NCBI GenBank assembly: GCA_041396125.1 | Contig: JAWKZG010000016.1 | Span: forward strand, 1-64,000 | DNA from: JAWKZG01 sp041396125 | GTDB taxonomy: Bacteria > Pseudomonadota > Gammaproteobacteria > Competibacterales > Competibacteraceae | Direction: 5' to 3' | DNA: 64,000 nt | Shown here: piece after piece, positions 9,579-17,945 of the stretch | Numbering within the stretch: the first letter of the stretch is position 1 | How the letters are laid out: each line of letters begins with the position of its first letter | The notes under the pieces: generated by a model | Database searches by the model: none | What the model was told of the DNA's origin: nothing | Seen by the model: the letters and a program-made list of their open reading frames with translations, nothing else | Position numbers and translations under genes: made by a program

Positions 9579-9925
9579 CTTCTATCTTTAAGATGTTTTG
9601 GGGAGTGGTCTGTTTCTTACCAATTTTATTGGTAATATTAATGGAATTTTTTAGCAAGGAAGTTCTTACAATCGCTAATGCCATCAATAAAGATATTGAA
9701 TTATATAATCTTATCCATTTAGAAGGGTACGTTCTTGCCCTGCTTATCATTGTTGGCATTATCGGAAATGTGGCAATAGTATTTTTTTCGTCGCTAGTAC
9801 CACGAGAGAAAAAATGGTTGTGGTTTTTTGTGTTGATATTGGGAAATATAGTAGCTACACCATTGTTTTGGATTTTTTATGTTAGCAAGCGTAGGTTGGG
9901 AAAGCGAAGCGCATCCCAACGTTAA
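9575..9925 (+). CDS. Small membrane protein, putative immunity to Rhs tip 2
   Basis: The ATG at 9575 overlaps the tip-2 stop (ATGA), indicating translational coupling. The 116-residue product has three hydrophobic helices (about residues 8-24, 47-68 and 79-100) and a basic tail. The final R-L-G-K-R-S-A-S-Q-R is encoded by a hairpin repeat (GTTGGG ... CCCAAC with an aagcgaagcgcat loop), so the original C-terminus may have been replaced. Coupling and membrane character suggest an inner-membrane immunity protein. The family was not recognised. Confidence 0.6.
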   Translation: MTSIFKMFWGVVCFLPILLVILMEFFSKEVLTIANAINKDIELYNLIHLEGYVLALLIIVGIIGNVAIVFFSSLVPREKKWLWFFVLILGNIVATPLFWIFYVSKRRLGKRSASQR

Positions 9926-10301
9926 ACTATCCAACCATATTGGCCTTGGCTTTATTGATGCTACAGCAGCCCGGTAGGGTACGCACCGCGTACCGATTTC
10001 CTCATCGGCCCTGCTGACCTTGGTGTGATGGGAGCTACTGATGAACGCACGTAAGGCGTACAAGTAGGGTGCCAATAAGCGAAGCGCATTGCACCGGATG
10101 CTTTCTTGACCATCAGCTACAGTGACCAATCTCTTCCACCCACACATTCTCCGCCGCATGAAACAATCCGTGTAGCCTGGATGGAATGCAACGGAATCCG
10201 GGGTAAACCCACACCGTTATCCCGGATTCCACACTGCTGGACGGCGCATCCCAATCGCACCCAGCCCGCCCGCTACCCCTGGATGCCAATAGCCAGTTAG
10301 T
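9926..10301 (+). repeat. Intergenic palindromic repeat block, copy upstream of Rhs core 3
   Basis: No gene is visible. The stretch holds the array's recurring block: GCGTAAGGCG, then an inverted repeat GGTGCCAAT / ATTGCACC with the loop AAGCGAAGCGC (10069-10094), CTTTCTTGACC, and a TAGCCTGGATGGAATGCAA / GGAATCC element. Near-identical blocks lie at 13711-13940, with variants at 6163-6237, 11327-11428 and 15303-15382. They behave like REP-type intergenic repeats at tip-cassette boundaries. Confidence 0.75.
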
Positions 10302-10903
10302 TTGCCGGGTCAAACCGATGGCTACACCGTGGCCGATGCACTGCAACTGGAATCGACTTCTGCGCCGTCACAGATTGACGACCTCCACCCCGATCACCTG
10401 GGCACAGTCCGAGCGATCACCAACACCAGCCAAACCGTGATCTGGCGCTGGGACAGCACACCGTTTGGGGATGCCCTACAAATGAAGACCCCGACGGTGA
10501 CGGTCAGGCGTTGAGGTTCAATCTGCGTTTTCCGGGGCAGTATTTTGACCAAGAGACCGGGCTGCACTATAACTACTTTAGAGACTATGATCCCAGCACC
10601 GGGCGCTATGTGCAGAGTGATCCGATTGGACTGGATGGGGGAATGAATACTTATGCTTATGTTGGTGGGAATCCAGTTATTAATGAAGACTATTTTGGAT
10701 TAGCTGACCCATGGGATAATAGCTGGCGGCCAGCGACAGCAAATTGCCCTTGTATGACAGAATGTGTAGAGGAGGAGTGCAACTCTACTCTTGTTTTTAG
10801 AATCCCTTTTATTAACATAATATGCTACCTTGCTGCCCAACCCGTGTGCACGATAGTTTGCCAGTGTGAGTGCAACCCTCTTGAGTGTGAAGAAAAATGT
10901 TAA
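10302..10903 (+). pseudogene. Rhs tip 3: frameshifted core and cysteine-rich tip
   Basis: A core fragment starting Y-T-V-A-D-A-L-Q-L-E-S runs through D-L-H-P-D-H-L-G-T-V-R to F-G-D-A-L, where one base is missing compared with the other copies (CTACAAATGAAG). The rest of the core continues in another frame from 10511 (R-F-N-L-R-F-P-G-Q-Y-F-D). The tip is short, about 75 residues after the core, and carries eleven cysteines spaced around a hydrophobic stretch (F-I-N-I-I-C-Y-L-A-A-Q-P-V-C). The next gene overlaps its end by 7 bases. No catalytic motif was seen; such a small Cys-rich tip could be a membrane-acting toxin or a truncated one. Confidence 0.72.
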
Positions 10904-11304
10904 AAGATAGAAGTGTATGGAAATATTTTTTTTATCTTTCTACCTTTTTTTTCGCTTTTGAACTGATAGCGCTGCCGCCGAAAAGCTTGCTAGAAAGTGT
11001 GCTTATATTTCTTGTCGCATTGTCATTATTAGCGCTTTATGGCTACAGTCATCAAAAACGTTTAGGGCAGCAAATTTATTGGAAAATAAATTTCATAGTG
11101 CAAATGATTGCTCTGCTAATCGCCTTAATTAGTGGATTTCTCGATCTTCTGCAGCGACAGATTACATTCTTGGGAACGATTACCTTCATCATTTTCATAT
11201 TAATCGCAGGTTTTATCACAACCTATTGGAGCTATGGACAATTCGCATATGCTTTTAGGTGCGATGACATATGGAGAACTAACACAACTCGCAAGGCGCA
11301 ATAA
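10897..11304 (+). CDS. Membrane protein, putative immunity to Rhs tip 3
   Basis: The ATG at 10897 lies inside the last codons of tip 3, giving a 7-base overlap and probable translational coupling. The product has 135 residues with four hydrophobic helices (about 10-28, 30-48, 64-84 and 92-112) and a short C-terminal tail. Size, coupling and topology fit an inner-membrane immunity protein to a tip acting at the membrane. No family was recognised and the function is inferred from position. Confidence 0.6.
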   Translation: MLKDRSVWKYFFYLSTFFFAFELIALPPKSLLESVLIFLVALSLLALYGYSHQKRLGQQIYWKINFIVQMIALLIALISGFLDLLQRQITFLGTITFIIFILIAGFITTYWSYGQFAYAFRCDDIWRTNTTRKAQ

Positions 11305-11326
11305 CGCGCGTAAAATAGGGGTCAAA

Positions 11327-11428
11327 CGCGCGTAAGGCGCACAAGTAACACGCGTAAGGCGCACAAGTAGGGTGCCAATAAGCGAAGCGCATTGCACCGG
11401 ATGCTTTCTTGACCATCAGTTACGCAGG
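11327..11428 (+). repeat. Intergenic palindromic repeat block, copy upstream of Rhs core 4
   Basis: CGCGTAAGGCGCACAAGTA occurs twice in a row here (from about 11328 and 11350), followed by the GGTGCCAAT / ATTGCACC hairpin with loop AAGCGAAGCGC and CTTTCTTGACCATCAG. It is the same block as at 9926-10301 and 13711-13940. The downstream part (to about 11540) has diverged more. Confidence 0.75.
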
Positions 11429-11596
11429 CCAACAGCTTTCACTCGCCGATTACCCGCAGCTTGAAACAATCCGCGTAGCCTGGATGGCATGTAAACGCTG
11501 CCTCATGATCCAGCGATCACCCTCATACGGGGTCGCAGAACGTTTATGCCCGCTGGACGGCGCACCCCAATCGCGCTCAGCCCGCTCGCCACACCT

Positions 11597-12412
11597 GGCT
11601 ACACCGTAGGCGATGCACTGCAACTAGAATCGATTTCTGCACCGTCACAGATTGACGACTTCCACCCCGATCACCTGGGCACGGTCCGAGCGATCACCGA
11701 CACCAGCCAAACCGTGATCTGGCGTTGGGACAGCGCGCCGTTTGGCGATACCCTGCCAAATGAAGACCCCGACGGTGACGGTCAGGCGTTGAGGTTCAAT
11801 CTGCGCTTTCCGGGGCAGTATTTTGACGTTGAGACCGGGCTGCACTATAACTATTTCAGAGACTATGATCCCGCCACGGGGCGCGTATGCGCAGAGTGAT
11901 CCGATTGGACTCGATGGGGGTTGAATACGTATGGATATGCCCTTCAGAACCCGTTGATGTTCACTGACCCAACGGGTCAGGCTGCGGCTATCTGCCTCAT
12001 TCCTGGTGTTTGCCCAGCGATTGGGGGAGCTATCCTCAGAGTATGCATTTCGGTGGGTTCTCGAGTGTTTCCTGCTAGTCTTTTTTACAGTGCAGAGGCT
12101 TGCAGTAGCGGCGGAAGCAGTGATAGCTGCTCTGATTGTGCGCCGATTCAAGCTGAGATTAATAGCTTGGTTGCCAAACTCCAACAACGCTATGAAGATT
12201 TGTTCATAGATCGTCATTCGTTATTTTTAGATCATCACACTCTTAATCAAGCTCACCCCAAGTTTGGGTCATGGATAGGGCATTTACAAAAGTACTTGGA
12301 GTTACAATCCGACCTTAGAGTTAGTATCGCCTTGGCCAAGTCAAAAGGATGCTCTTATAATCCTGAAGCCGATGAGTGGGTTAACGAGCCTCCGCCAAGT
12401 GAGCCATATTGA
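11597..12412 (+). pseudogene. Rhs tip 4: frameshifted core with helical C-terminal tip
   Basis: The core repeats D-F-H-P-D-H-L-G-T-V-R through N-Y-F-R-D-Y-D-P-A-T-G-R. Small indels near 11884 and 11913 move Q-S-D-P-I-G-L and N-T-Y-G-Y-A-L-Q-N-P-L into other frames. The tip frame 11921-12412 is open: a Gly/Ala/Cys segment (residues ~15-60), then C-A-P-I-Q-A-E-I-N and a helical, charged region with D-R-H-S-L-F-L-D-H-H and W-I-G-H-L-Q, ending W-V-N-E-P-P-P. The His-rich stretch might coordinate metal but I cannot assign a nuclease class. The partner gene starts within the stop. Confidence 0.72.
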
Positions 12413-12912
12413 GCACGATTGATGATCCATGTAAACTTATGATTACCGTAGAAGTTTGTGAACCTAATAAGCATCGACCTTATAAAGCAATTTATTATCG
12501 CGATCAAAAGAATGTTGTTATTCGGCATATTTGGGTGGACGGTAATGATCATATTGTTAGAGATTATCTTTATGAAAGACACCCAGAAGGTCAAATAAGC
12601 TGTGTCGCTTTGTTTGGGGCAGACCATACGACCTTGTTGGGTGTACAAGAATTTATCTACGATGAGCTCAACCGACGTCGAGAAGTCGTACAGTATGAGA
12701 TCCGGGATGGTGAAAAAACCCAATTGCAGAAGACGAAATTTTGTTATGAGAACGATTCTCCGTGCTATCACAAAGTGGTGGTATACGGAAGAACGGATGA
12801 GCCCATAGGCTATACGCTGTATACCTATGATGATGCAGGTGTTGCTCCGATGGGTAGTTTCACTATGGATGGAGAACCTATTCGCAGGTTTGATGTAGAG
12901 CGGTTGTTTTAA
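12409..12912 (+). CDS. Hypothetical protein, putative immunity to Rhs tip 4
   Basis: A TTG at 12409 overlaps the tip-4 stop (TTGA), giving 167 residues; an ATG at 12439 is an alternative start. The product is soluble, with no signal peptide or membrane helix. It is rich in beta strands with repeated Y-x-x-D/R patterns (R-D-Y-L-Y-E-R, Y-D-E-L-N-R-R-R, Y-T-L-Y-T-Y-D-D), somewhat like RHS/YD-repeat strands. A cytoplasmic immunity protein is the likely role given its coupling to the tip. The family was not recognised. Confidence 0.58.
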   Translation: MSTIDDPCKLMITVEVCEPNKHRPYKAIYYRDQKNVVIRHIWVDGNDHIVRDYLYERHPEGQISCVALFGADHTTLLGVQEFIYDELNRRREVVQYEIRDGEKTQLQKTKFCYENDSPCYHKVVVYGRTDEPIGYTLYTYDDAGVAPMGSFTMDGEPIRRFDVERLF

Positions 12913-12949
12913 TTTTCCCATCACGTAGGCCGGGCAGGGCGATTGCATT

Positions 12950-13121
12950 GAACGGCACTTACTGGGCTCGTAAAGGAGCACGAAATTGTCAATCTTGGGT
13001 AAGCGAAGTTTTATCTATAGCAATTAAAAACTATTTAGCAGAAGAGTCCTGCCCACGCTGTTTTCAAGCTGGCGGTGGCAGTGATGATCCAATCGGGTGG
13101 GGACCAGGTTATGGGTCATAG
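12950..13121 (+). pseudogene. Tip-only remnant (no Rhs core) ahead of a partner gene
   Basis: A plus frame encodes about 55 residues, N-G-T-Y-W-A-R-K-G-A-R-N-C-Q-S-W through A-E-E-S-C-P-R-C-F and G-G-G-S-D-D-P-I-G-W-G-P, ending at TAG 13119-13121. It has no start codon or Rhs core. A gene of immunity size begins 12 bases later, as in the complete tip/partner pairs. I read it as the last part of a further Rhs tip whose core was deleted. Confidence 0.5.
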
Positions 13122-13133
13122 GGGATTTTCATC

Positions 13134-13577
13134 ATGGACACTTTGAGAAAATTGTTTTTAATAACTTTTTTTTCAAAATCGATCCTTCTAACACCCATAC
13201 CTATAGATATAGGTTTTAAGTGGCAAGAAATCATATTCCCCGAACCAATTAGTGCTATCGATCAAAGGGCCGCTTTTTATGTTGATATTTCTTCGGTATT
13301 TCAAGATTTTCAGGAAGATCCGCTTTTTTTCTTGGATAGAAAAGAATTATTACTGGAAAAAATTCCACTTTCTACAATTGAGATATCTTTGTTTGATGAA
13401 GAAGGCAGAGCCATACTTTTTAAGCAACAAAGCTTTGCTTTCCAGGAAGATAAGATTTTGGTGAGATTAAATGCTGAGGAAAAAATAAAAGTAGGAGAAA
13501 AATACATAAAATTAAAAATAAGAAGTGCCAAAGATTTACAAAATATATCAATCATATGGAAAAATTATAATCTGTAA
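13134..13577 (+). CDS. Hypothetical protein, putative immunity to the coreless tip
   Basis: A 147-residue AT-rich gene with ATG at 13134, 12 bases after the coreless tip remnant. The N-terminal ~22 residues (L-R-K-L-F-L-I-T-F-F-S-K-S-I-L-L) look like a signal peptide or anchor. The rest is predicted beta-rich with acidic stretches (F-Q-E-D-P, L-F-D-E-E-G-R). Position suggests an immunity protein that outlived its toxin. The family was not recognised. Confidence 0.55.
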   Translation: MDTLRKLFLITFFSKSILLTPIPIDIGFKWQEIIFPEPISAIDQRAAFYVDISSVFQDFQEDPLFFLDRKELLLEKIPLSTIEISLFDEEGRAILFKQQSFAFQEDKILVRLNAEEKIKVGEKYIKLKIRSAKDLQNISIIWKNYNL

Positions 13578-13710
13578 CGCGAGCAATAGCCCGCGTGGCC
13601 CGCACAGGGCGATTGCGTGAAAACGGCAGAGATATCAGTAGAATAGTTTCATGGTTGTACAGGCTGAGAGATAGCCCTATAGCGGCGACGCGAGCCGGAT
13701 GCATGATAAC

Positions 13711-13940
13711 GCGCGTAAGGCGCACATAGGGTGCCAATAAGCGAAGCGCATTGCACCGGATGCTTTCTTGACCATCAGCTACAGTGACCAATCTCTTCCA
13801 CCCACACATTCTCCGCTGCATGAAACAATCCGTGTAGCCTGGATGGAATGCAATGGAATCCGGGGTAAACCCACACCGTTATCCCGGATTCCACACTGCT
13901 GGACGGCGCATCCCAATCGCGCTCAGCACGCCCGCTACAC
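13711..13940 (+). repeat. Intergenic palindromic repeat block, copy upstream of Rhs core 5
   Basis: Nearly identical to 10042-10275: GCGCGTAAGGCG, the GGTGCCAAT / ATTGCACC hairpin, CTTTCTTGACC, CCACCCACACATTCTCCGC, TAGCCTGGATGGAATGCAA and GGAATCCGGGG. Its position just before a core copy mirrors that of the earlier blocks, so the duplicated unit is the repeat block plus the core end. Confidence 0.8.
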
Positions 13941-13943
13941 CTG

Positions 13944-14691
13944 GCCACACCGTGGCCGATGCACTGCAACTGGAATCGGCTTCTGCACCGTCACAGATTG
14001 ACGACCTCCACCCCGATCACCTGGGCACGATCCGAGCCATCACCGACGCCAGCCAAACCGTGATCTGGCGCTGGGACAGCGCGCCGTTTGGGGATACCCT
14101 GCCAAATGAAGACCCCGACGGTGACGGTCAGGCGTTGAGGTTCAATCTGCGCTTTCGGGGCAGTATTTTGACGTTGAGACCGGGCTGCATTATAACTACT
14201 TCAGGGACTATGATCCCGCGACTGGGAGGGTATCTGGAGTCGGATCCGATTGGGTTGGATGGCGGGATTAATACGTTTGCTTATGTGGGGGGAATCCGCT
14301 AATTGCGAGCGATCCATTTGGCCTAACGACGATCATTGACCAACAACCTTTACAGCCGGGCGGTATTCCAGGAGCTGCGGGTGGCGGTATGGTTGGTGGC
14401 GCAGGGATAGGAGCTGCTATTGGCAATGTATTTAATAATTGGTGGGATGATGATTATCATAATGATGAAAATTGGGTTTTAGACAAACCTATTCCTGAAT
14501 CTTGCTCAGAGATTAAAGCTGATCTTCAAGTTTTAAAAGAAGCATTAAGACGTAGAGAAAGGCAATTAAGGCCGGGAGATGCCAATAACCCTATTGAAAG
14601 AGATCATAGAACTAGAATAAAGAGAATTAAAGATAAAATAAAAACTTTAGAAGAAGCTCTTAAATTTTGCGAACCAGATGACTGTAAATAA
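13944..14691 (+). pseudogene. Rhs tip 5: frameshifted core with charged helical tip
   Basis: The core (H-T-V-A-D-A-L-Q-L-E-S, D-L-H-P-D-H-L-G-T-I-R, R-F-N-L-R-F) loses one C near 14157 compared with other copies and shifts again near 14292 (G-G-N-P-L-I-A-S-D-P-F-G-L is in a third frame). From about 14290 the tip frame is open to TAA at 14689-14691: a Gly-rich G-A-A-G-G-G-M-V-G-G linker, then a strongly charged helical domain with E-A-L-R-R-R-E-R-Q-L and R-T-R-I-K-R-I-K-D-K-I-K-T-L. The linker-plus-basic-helix layout is common in polymorphic toxins, but no catalytic residues can be assigned. Confidence 0.7.
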
Positions 14692-14802
14692 CGTGACTTT
14701 ATCATTAGACCTCTTGCATAAATATAGTTAAGTGCCTGATTCGACTTATACAAAAGGTCTATTAATAATTTTCCTACTATGTCTTTTTGATTCTTAAGTT
14801 TA

Positions 14803-15289
14803 TGAAGATTGAAAATATTAAAAATCATGAGATGCATTTGTTTGAATTTAGAGGGTTTTTAAATGCTTTGAAAAATTCTGTGGTGCTGAGTATAGTTTGT
14901 GGGCAGATGGTTTTGAAATCGAGGTTAATTTAGAATTCTCAATAAATAAATATGTTTCTAAATTGGATGGTGATTTTATATATAAATCAATTAATAAAGT
15001 TGAGTTTAAAGATATTAAGTTATTACTTGATGAGTATATATTTTATCGTCTTCCTAATATTGGGAATAATTCATACAAAAAAGAATTAGCTTGGCATTTT
15101 ATAGAATATTATGGGCTTATTTCAACAGCGTTGAATGAAAAAGGAGTATTTAATCCACTTGCACAAAATCAAGAAACCATATATTTGGTTAATATAGAAT
15201 CATCGTTTTATAAAAAATCCGCATATTATATTGTCCAAATAGAAGACTATGTTGTAATAACTGCGATGGGTATAAAGAAGCAAGCGTAG
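14803..15289 (+). pseudogene. Frameshifted partner gene of Rhs tip 5
   Basis: ATG 14803 opens M-K-I-E-N-I-K-N-H-E-M-H-L-F-E-F-R-G-F. A single-base shift near 14865 moves the reading into the frame F-E-K-F-C-G-A-E-Y-S-L-W-A-D-G-F-E-I-E-V, which stays open to TAG 15287-15289. The rejoined product would have about 160 residues, soluble and acidic with aromatic clusters, typical in size for an immunity protein. As it stands the first frame ends after ~43 codons. Sequencing error or real decay cannot be told apart here. Confidence 0.55.
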
Positions 15290-15302
15290 GTCGGGAAAGT
15301 AA

Positions 15303-15382
15303 TCGCGCGTAAGGCGCGCACAAGTAGGGTGCCAATAAGCGAAGCGCATTGCACCGGATGCTTTCTTGACCATCAGCTACGC
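15303..15382 (+). repeat. Intergenic palindromic repeat block, last copy before serA
   Basis: GCGCGTAAGGCG, AAGTAGGGTGCC and the ATTGCACC hairpin followed by CTTTCTTGACCATCAG, as in the other blocks. The gene-free stretch 15290-15604 contains this block, the start of the serA direct repeat and the serA -10 box. Confidence 0.75.
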
Positions 15383-15448
15383 AGGCCAACGGCTTCCACC
15401 CACCGATCATCCGCCGCTTGAAACAATCCGCGTAGATACTGTTAAGCA

Positions 15449-16149
15449 CCGGATACTTTCTTGACCGTCAACTGCACGGGAATGACGGAGGTCTTGGAGA
15501 TGACGGTTGTCAAATCACTGAATCCGCGATGTGCTGGTATTTTCCCTAGCTACGCGCTGCTGAAAAACATTCTATAATAAGCGTTTTTATTGTAGTTGGA
15601 TCCCATGTCTAGCGTTTCAGCCCTTTCCCGTCCCGCCGGTAAACATCGGTTCTCCCGTCCCAGCAGCGAAATCCGTTTTCTGCTGCTGGAGAATATCCAT
15701 TCCAACGCCCTCGAAATTCTGCGCGACGCAGGCTTCAGCGCCTTTGATACACACAATAAAGCGCTGCCGGAAGATGAGCTGATCGAGCGTCTGCAGGGTG
15801 TTCATTATCTGGGCATTCGCTCGCGCACGCGGATCACCCGGCGGGTTTTTGAAGCGGCACCGGATCTGCGCGGAGTCGGCTGTTTTTGCATCGGCACCAA
15901 TCAGGTCGATCTGGAAGCCGCCCGTGAGCATGGTGTACCGGTGTTTAACGCGCCGTTCTCGAATACGCGCAGCGTGGCTGAACTGGTCATTGCCGAGGCC
16001 ATTTTGCTGCTGCGTGATGTGCCCCGCAAAAACGCCAAAGCACATCAGGGCATCTGGCAGAAATCCGCCAGTGGTGCCTTCGAGGTGCGCGGCAAGCACC
16101 TGGGCATTATTGGTTATGGCCATATCGGCACCCAGGTCGGCTTGCTGGC
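15449..16149 (+). repeat. Direct repeat copy 2 (serA promoter and 5' part)
   Basis: Partner of the copy at 6210-6910, offset 9,239 bases. It belongs to the intact serA. Recombination between the copies would remove the whole Rhs array and leave one complete serA with its promoter. Confidence 0.93.
15573..15578 (+). promoter_or_regulatory. serA -10 box
   Basis: A perfect TATAAT lies 27 bases upstream of the chosen serA ATG, and the same box is present at 6334-6339 in the truncated copy. No good -35 hexamer is found 16-18 bases upstream, so an activator or an extended context may be needed. Confidence 0.5.
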
Positions 16150-16879
16150 CGAGGCGCTGGGCATGCGGGTGTTTTTCTACGATGTGGAAAGCAAACTGGC
16201 GCTGGGCAATACCACGCCGGTGCGCAGTCTTAACAGTCTGCTTGGCATGTGCGATGTCATTACCCTGCATGTGCCGGAAGCACCCGATACGATCAATCTG
16301 ATCGGGCCGGAGCAGCTGCAGCATATGAAACCGGGCAGTATTCTGATCAATGCCTCCCGCGGTACGGTGGTTGATATTGACGCGCTGGCTGGCGCACTGG
16401 ACAGTGGCCATCTGCGCGGTGCAGCGGTGGATGTTTTCCCACGTGAACCCAGCTCCAATGAAGAAGAATTCCAAAGCCCGCTGCGTGCGTTCGATAACGC
16501 AATCCTGACCCCGCATGTCGGCGGCAGTACCGAAGAGGCGCAACAGAGCATCGGGGTGGAAGTGGCCGAGAAGCTGGCCAAATTCAATAGCAATGGCTCG
16601 ACCGTTTCAGCAGTAAATTTCCCGCCAGTGTCCTTGCCGCCGCATCTGGGCACGTACCGGCTGCTGCACATTCATCGCAACCGGCCCGGTATCATGGCCA
16701 AGGTCAACGCGGTATTTTCCGATAGCGGCATCAATATCTCCGGGCAGTACCTGCAAACCGACGATAAAATCGGCTATGTGGTGATCGATTTTGACATCGA
16801 CGACAGCTTCGATGTGCGCAAACTGGAGCAGCTCAAGCGCCTCGACGGGACTTTACGCGCCCGTATCGTCAGTCGCTAA
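15605..16879 (+). CDS. serA: D-3-phosphoglycerate dehydrogenase
   Basis: Catalyses NAD-dependent oxidation of 3-phosphoglycerate to 3-phosphohydroxypyruvate, the first step of serine synthesis (cytoplasm). The 424 residues contain an N-terminal substrate domain (F-L-L-L-E-N-I-H), the NAD-binding G-Y-G-H-I-G, the catalytic N-A-S-R-G-T-V-V-D and P-H-V-G-G-S-T segments, and a C-terminal ACT domain (H-R-N-R-P-G-I-M-A-K-V). The last should mediate serine feedback as in the E. coli type. The ATG at 15605 was chosen; a TTG 9 bases upstream is in frame. The 5' part is duplicated at 6366. A CDF transporter gene follows after 26 bases. Confidence 0.95.
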   Translation: MSSVSALSRPAGKHRFSRPSSEIRFLLLENIHSNALEILRDAGFSAFDTHNKALPEDELIERLQGVHYLGIRSRTRITRRVFEAAPDLRGVGCFCIGTNQVDLEAAREHGVPVFNAPFSNTRSVAELVIAEAILLLRDVPRKNAKAHQGIWQKSASGAFEVRGKHLGIIGYGHIGTQVGLLAEALGMRVFFYDVESKLALGNTTPVRSLNSLLGMCDVITLHVPEAPDTINLIGPEQLQHMKPGSILINASRGTVVDIDALAGALDSGHLRGAAVDVFPREPSSNEEEFQSPLRAFDNAILTPHVGGSTEEAQQSIGVEVAEKLAKFNSNGSTVSAVNFPPVSLPPHLGTYRLLHIHRNRPGIMAKVNAVFSDSGINISGQYLQTDDKIGYVVIDFDIDDSFDVRKLEQLKRLDGTLRARIVSR

Positions 16880-16905
16880 TAATAGCCAATCGACCAGGCC
16901 TTGCT

Positions 16906-17808
16906 TTGAACACTTCCCCAACACCGGACTGGCGTAAGCCCGGCCCGGCGCGTGATCGCCGGGTTCAGCGCGTGATTATCATCGAAGGGCTGGCCAATCT
17001 TTGCGTGCTGCTGGCCAAAACAGCGGTCGGTCTGAGCACCGGCTCGCTGGCCATTCTGGCGGACGCAGCGCATTCGCTGACTGATCTGGCCAATAATATC
17101 GTGGCCTGGATTGTCGTCCGGCTGGCCGCTCAGCCGCCGGATCGGGAACATCCCTACGGTCACCGTAAATTCGAGACACTGGCGGTATTCGGTCTGGCAA
17201 CCCTGCTGACCGTCATCGCGGTGGAGATCGCCCTGCAGGCCCTGCGTCGCGAACAGCCCGAAATCCTGCAATCTGACTGGGGGCTGGTGCTGATGCTTGG
17301 GGTGTTGCTGATTAATATCGCGGTCACCACCTGGCAACGTATGTGGGCCAGGCGGCTGCAATCCGATATTTTACTGGCCGATGCCAGCCACACTCTGGCC
17401 GATGTGGCCATTACCAGCACGGTGATCATCGGCTGGCTGCTGTCGGCGTCCGGCTATCACTGGCTGGATACGCTGTGCGCTTTGCTGATGGCAGCGCTGG
17501 TGCTGTATCTGGCATTCGGTCTGTTTAAACGCGCTATCCCGGTGCTGGTCGATCACAGTGCGCTGGATTCAGGCACCGTCGGGGCCGCCGTGCTGACCTT
17601 GCCGGGTGTCCGGCAGGTGCGCCGCCTGCGTTCACGCTGGCAGGGCTCGTCGCGAGTTGTCGATATGATCATCACGGTTGACGCCAGCCTGTCGACGGAA
17701 AAAGCGCACCGTATCGCCGATCAGATCGAAGCGCTGCTGGAAGAACGCTTTGGCGCCTCTGACATCACGATTCATATTGAACCGGAACCGGTCTCCAAAT
17801 CCGTCTAG
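16906..17808 (+). CDS. Cation diffusion facilitator (divalent metal exporter)
   Basis: Predicted inner-membrane proton-coupled exporter of Zn, Fe or another divalent metal. The 300 residues have about six membrane helices. The two metal-site helices carry the expected acid/His pairs: D-A-A-H-S-L-T-D in the second helix region and D-A-S-H-T-L-A-D in the fifth. H-P-Y-G-H-R-K-F-E is the family motif after helix 3. A cytoplasmic C-terminal domain (~210-300) ends in I-H-I-E-P-E-P. The start is TTG at 16906, 26 bases after serA; it may be cotranscribed with serA. Metal specificity cannot be assigned. Confidence 0.9.
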   Translation: MNTSPTPDWRKPGPARDRRVQRVIIIEGLANLCVLLAKTAVGLSTGSLAILADAAHSLTDLANNIVAWIVVRLAAQPPDREHPYGHRKFETLAVFGLATLLTVIAVEIALQALRREQPEILQSDWGLVLMLGVLLINIAVTTWQRMWARRLQSDILLADASHTLADVAITSTVIIGWLLSASGYHWLDTLCALLMAALVLYLAFGLFKRAIPVLVDHSALDSGTVGAAVLTLPGVRQVRRLRSRWQGSSRVVDMIITVDASLSTEKAHRIADQIEALLEERFGASDITIHIEPEPVSKSV

Positions 17809-17945
17809 CCAATAAGATAAAGTCTATTGCAACAGGCTATTCCGGGCGTATTATTCATCGAACAGGCAACGCCTGTCAGGCGACCAACCGCGACCATACG
17901 GGCTTTATGCCGTCATTCTGAAACAGACTTTTAGGAGTGTATGCC

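Noticed and set aside
8780..14290. Regularly recurring blocks considered as a CRISPR array
   Set aside because: Repeats are hundreds of bases long, encode Rhs core motifs in frame and are spaced by kilobase-scale genes; no short repeat/spacer pattern or cas gene is present.
15617..16543. A 308-codon open frame on the minus strand opposite serA
   Set aside because: It is antisense to a clearly conserved enzyme gene, has no ribosome-binding site or recognisable domain, and reappears truncated opposite the serA fragment, as expected of a codon-bias shadow.
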